This document shows positions 12,502 to 14,896 of a stretch of DNA of 14,896 bases, in pieces; within the stretch, counting starts at the first letter, position 1; every line of letters begins with the position of its first letter. The DNA is from Treponema sp. UBA4328. Lineage in GTDB: Bacteria; Spirochaetota; Spirochaetia; Treponematales; Treponemataceae. The DNA lies in NCBI GenBank assembly GCA_002394465.1, contig DGTU01000099.1, positions 1-14,896 of the forward strand. Reading direction: 5' to 3'. A program made the position numbers and the translations under genes. Below the pieces are notes generated by a model. That model made no database searches and had not been told where the DNA came from. It saw nothing but the letters and a program-made list of their open reading frames with translations.

Positions 12502-13701
12502 ATGAAAAAATTGTTTAGAAAAGTTTCAGGCCTTCTTGCAGTCCTGGCAGTATCTGTAATCTGCGGATGCAGTGACGTAATTTTTGATGATATCCGCAAG
12601 GAAGTAAAACTCAAGGAAGCCCAGATCAGCGGTTCAATAAACTCAATTGTCCGCGTTCAGTATAACGGCGAAGAATATCTTTTAACTCAGTCAGGAAATA
12701 AGATTTACAGCAAGCTTGACCCGAATTCTTCTTCATCATGGAAAAATCTTCCGGTGCCGTCAGTAAGTTCAGATTACAAGATGGTAACGGCACTTGCAGC
12801 AGATAATTCTTACGTCTATGCTCAGGTTCTTCTGGTTGACAGGGATGATGATGAAGGCGAGAACATTCCTGAAGGATTCCGCCTCTACTGTACTGATGAT
12901 TTCGGCGAAAACTGGAGCCTCATCAGCATTGACGGAAGCGATACCTTCTCAACCGGTGACGGAAAACTTCATCTTTTCTGTACGAATGCTCCGATTGCTT
13001 CAAACAGAAAGGCCTATGCAAGGGTTTACAGTTCTACTACTGGTGAGTATACGGTATATGAACTTGACGGAACTTCTCCGTCAGCCCTGACGACGATACA
13101 GTCAGATGATTCAGGACTTTCAGATGCATACAATACGGTTCAGCCGACCTATAATACAAAATCATGCGCATCTTTCGGCGGAAACGTATATTTTTCTCCT
13201 AACTATTCAATTACTACTGATGAATGCGCTGCATATACGGAAGACGGCGTTGACAAACCGGAAGTAACTGCTTCAATCATGTATTATGCTTCAGGGGACA
13301 ACGTTTCATATACGCTTGACGGAACAAACTGGACAACAGTAGACCTTGACTGCGGAACAATCTATTCGCTTGCCGTTACAAGTGACTATCTTCTTCTCGG
13401 AACATCTGCCGGAATCGTTCATTCAAAGCTTGAAAACGGCGTTCCTGCCGTTTCAACGACAAGCTTTTCGACAAATGCATATTCGGCACTTTCAACCTAC
13501 TATACTGTACGTAAAATTCTTGCCGTAACGCCGGCACTGCCTGAATATGTTTCAAAGAATGCTGAAAACGCTTCTTCCCGGGCTACGGTTATTTACGGAA
13601 CTACGGTTTACAGCGGTTCTTCCAGCAGTACTTCTGCACGCCAGGATTATGTAGGCTTGTGGTCATATTATCCGTCGACAGGTGAGTGGAACAGAGAATA
13701 A
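12502..13701 (+). CDS. Lipoprotein with BNR/Asp-box-like propeller repeats
   Basis: A 399-residue predicted lipoprotein; the signal peptide ends VICGC with Cys23 as the probable lipidation site. The rest is beta-rich and repetitive. Two stretches resemble Asp-box (BNR) loops S-x-D-x-G-x-x-W: CTDDFGENWSLI (about 130-141) and YTLDGTNWTTV (about 272-282). Also seen are repeated strand pairs such as MVTALAADNSYVYAQV and IYSLAVTSDYLLLGTSAGIVHS. A sialidase-like beta-propeller fold is likely, without catalytic residues that would show enzymatic activity, so it may be a scaffold or binding protein. Cys21 precedes Cys23. It starts 11 bases after the OmpW-like gene and ends 14 bases before rarA, so all three may be cotranscribed. 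Confidence 0.75.
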   Translation: MKKLFRKVSGLLAVLAVSVICGCSDVIFDDIRKEVKLKEAQISGSINSIVRVQYNGEEYLLTQSGNKIYSKLDPNSSSSWKNLPVPSVSSDYKMVTALAADNSYVYAQVLLVDRDDDEGENIPEGFRLYCTDDFGENWSLISIDGSDTFSTGDGKLHLFCTNAPIASNRKAYARVYSSTTGEYTVYELDGTSPSALTTIQSDDSGLSDAYNTVQPTYNTKSCASFGGNVYFSPNYSITTDECAAYTEDGVDKPEVTASIMYYASGDNVSYTLDGTNWTTVDLDCGTIYSLAVTSDYLLLGTSAGIVHSKLENGVPAVSTTSFSTNAYSALSTYYTVRKILAVTPALPEYVSKNAENASSRATVIYGTTVYSGSSSSTSARQDYVGLWSYYPSTGEWNRE

Positions 13702-13715
13702 CTTAAAATTCTTAT

Positions 13716-14896
13716 ATGTCTGACCTTTTTGACACAACAAAGCAGGAAAAGCAGCCTCTTGCCGCCCGTATGCGCCCGAGAAACCTTGATGAATACATCG
13801 GACAGGACCATATTGTCGGAAAGGGACGGCTTTTAAGGCGCGCAATTGCCGCTGACCAGCTTACTTCCGTCATTTTTTACGGTCCGCCGGGAACGGGAAA
13901 GACAACACTTGCCCGCGTCATTGCAAATCACACGAAATCAAATTTCATCACGCTCAACGCCGTTCTCACAGGCGTCGCCGATATCCGTACTGCAATAAAG
14001 AATGCGGATGATTTTTTTAAGCTCTACGGACGCCGTACGATTCTTTTTGTCGATGAGGTTCACCGCTGGAACAAGGCCCAGCAGGATGCTCTTCTGCCAT
14101 GGGTTGAAAACGGAACTATAATCCTCATCGGAGCAACTACTGAAAATCCTTTTTTCGAAGTCAACAAGGCGCTCGTAAGCCGGAGCCGCGTTTTTCAGCT
14201 TAAGGCACTGACAAAAGAAGATCTGATGAAGGCTGCCCGCATGGCCCTTTCAGATACGGAACGCGGTTACGGACACTGGAACGTTGAATTTGAAGAAGGT
14301 GCCCTTGAACACCTTGTTGATACTGCAAACGGAGATGCAAGAAGCCTCCTCAATGCACTTGAACTTGCCGTTGAAACCACACCTGAAAAATGGAATCCAC
14401 AGGCAAGAATACCTGAACCGGCTTACGGAAGCACGATTTACATTTCAAAGGAAACTGCCGAAGAATCGATTCAAAAAAAAGTTGTGCTTTATGACCGGGA
14501 CGGCGACTATCACTACGACATAATTTCAGCATTCATTAAGTCCCTGCGGGGACGTGACCCTGATGCAGCAATGTACTGGCTTGCGCGCATGATCCGTGCC
14601 GGCGAAGACCCTCATTTTATTTTCCGCCGCATGCTGATTTCTGCCTGCGAAGATACTGGACTTGCAGATCCTTATGCCCTCGGAGTCGTTACCAGCTGTG
14701 CCGATGCCTTTGACCGTGTCGGCCTGCCTGAAGGACGCCATCATCTTGCTCATGCGGCCCTTTACCTTGCAACGGCTCCCAAGTCAAATTCAAGCATGGC
14801 GTTTTTTGATGCCCTTGCTTCAGTTGAAAAGGAAGATGCAGAAGTACCGAACCACTTGAGGGATTCAAGCCGGGATGCAGAAGGTTTTGGTCACGG
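13716..14896 (+). CDS. rarA: Replication-associated recombination protein RarA (MgsA), 3' end outside window
   Basis: At least 393 residues of a clamp-loader-like AAA+ ATPase that acts at stalled replication forks, reading open to the window edge. Visible motifs: RPRNLDEYIGQDHIVG (20-35), Walker A GPPGTGKTT (56-64), Walker B ILFVDEVHR (109-117), sensor 1 GATTENP (139-145), the SRSRVFQL arginine-finger region (155-162), and the C-terminal RarA domain with DPDAAMYWLARMIRAGEDP and the end motif PNHLRDSSRD. The sequence DAEGFGHG at the edge, rather than the KY.YPHD of short RarA, recalls the long RarA form with an extra C-terminal domain (inference). The start has no evident Shine-Dalgarno site and lies 14 bases after the lipoprotein stop. 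Confidence 0.93.
   Translation, partial: MSDLFDTTKQEKQPLAARMRPRNLDEYIGQDHIVGKGRLLRRAIAADQLTSVIFYGPPGTGKTTLARVIANHTKSNFITLNAVLTGVADIRTAIKNADDFFKLYGRRTILFVDEVHRWNKAQQDALLPWVENGTIILIGATTENPFFEVNKALVSRSRVFQLKALTKEDLMKAARMALSDTERGYGHWNVEFEEGALEHLVDTANGDARSLLNALELAVETTPEKWNPQARIPEPAYGSTIYISKETAEESIQKKVVLYDRDGDYHYDIISAFIKSLRGRDPDAAMYWLARMIRAGEDPHFIFRRMLISACEDTGLADPYALGVVTSCADAFDRVGLPEGRHHLAHAALYLATAPKSNSSMAFFDALASVEKEDAEVPNHLRDSSRDAEGFGH

Overview
The window looks like chromosome from a spirochaete of the Treponema group. The reasons are inferential: a moderate-GC genome with AT-rich gaps, several lipoproteins with relaxed lipoboxes, many Sec-exported proteins ending in an aromatic residue (outer-membrane barrels), a folD gene divergent from a TP0733/OmpW-like barrel gene, and a treponemal-style pair of a LolA-like protein and a DUF1302-like barrel. 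No phage, transposase, CRISPR, rRNA or tRNA was seen. The last gene runs off the right edge.

Layout, left to right. (1) 33-2678, plus strand: an envelope operon with a periplasmic LolA-like protein and a 599-residue outer-membrane barrel, probably the tail of an RND/MMPL export operon that starts outside the window. (2) 2679-3180: a 500-bp non-coding stretch packed with structure: three 57-bp tandem units each carrying a hairpin, two terminator-like hairpins, then a roughly 150-bp imperfect inverted repeat, then the promoter and operator-like dyad of an ArsR-type regulator (3191-3526). (3) 3533-6060, minus strand: a three-gene operon of a PurF-like protein, lrgA and lrgB. The PurF-like protein keeps the PRPP loop and the iron-sulfur cysteines but has lost the glutaminase active site. 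(4) 6140-6910: a TIGR02757 protein, divergent from the PurF-like gene through overlapping promoters. (5) 6907-9390, minus strand: an outer-membrane barrel, a small lipoprotein built almost wholly of 11-residue repeats, and adk. A strong hairpin terminator lies between the lipoprotein and the barrel gene. (6) 9531-11788, minus strand: folE2, a small lipoprotein and folD (folate and one-carbon metabolism). The gap after folD holds two 80-bp units that each carry a copy of the folD 3' end. (7) 11888-14896, plus strand: an OmpW-like barrel, a propeller-like lipoprotein and rarA (partial), tightly spaced behind one promoter whose spacer is an inverted repeat.

Most genes are recognisable housekeeping or envelope genes. 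The points most worth a second look are the glutaminase-dead PurF homologue in an operon with lrgAB, the repeated folD tails, the structured gap at 2682-3079, and the hendecad lipoprotein with its dyad-filled promoter. No obviously new multi-gene defence or mobile system was found. All family assignments are from reading motifs by eye, without database searches.
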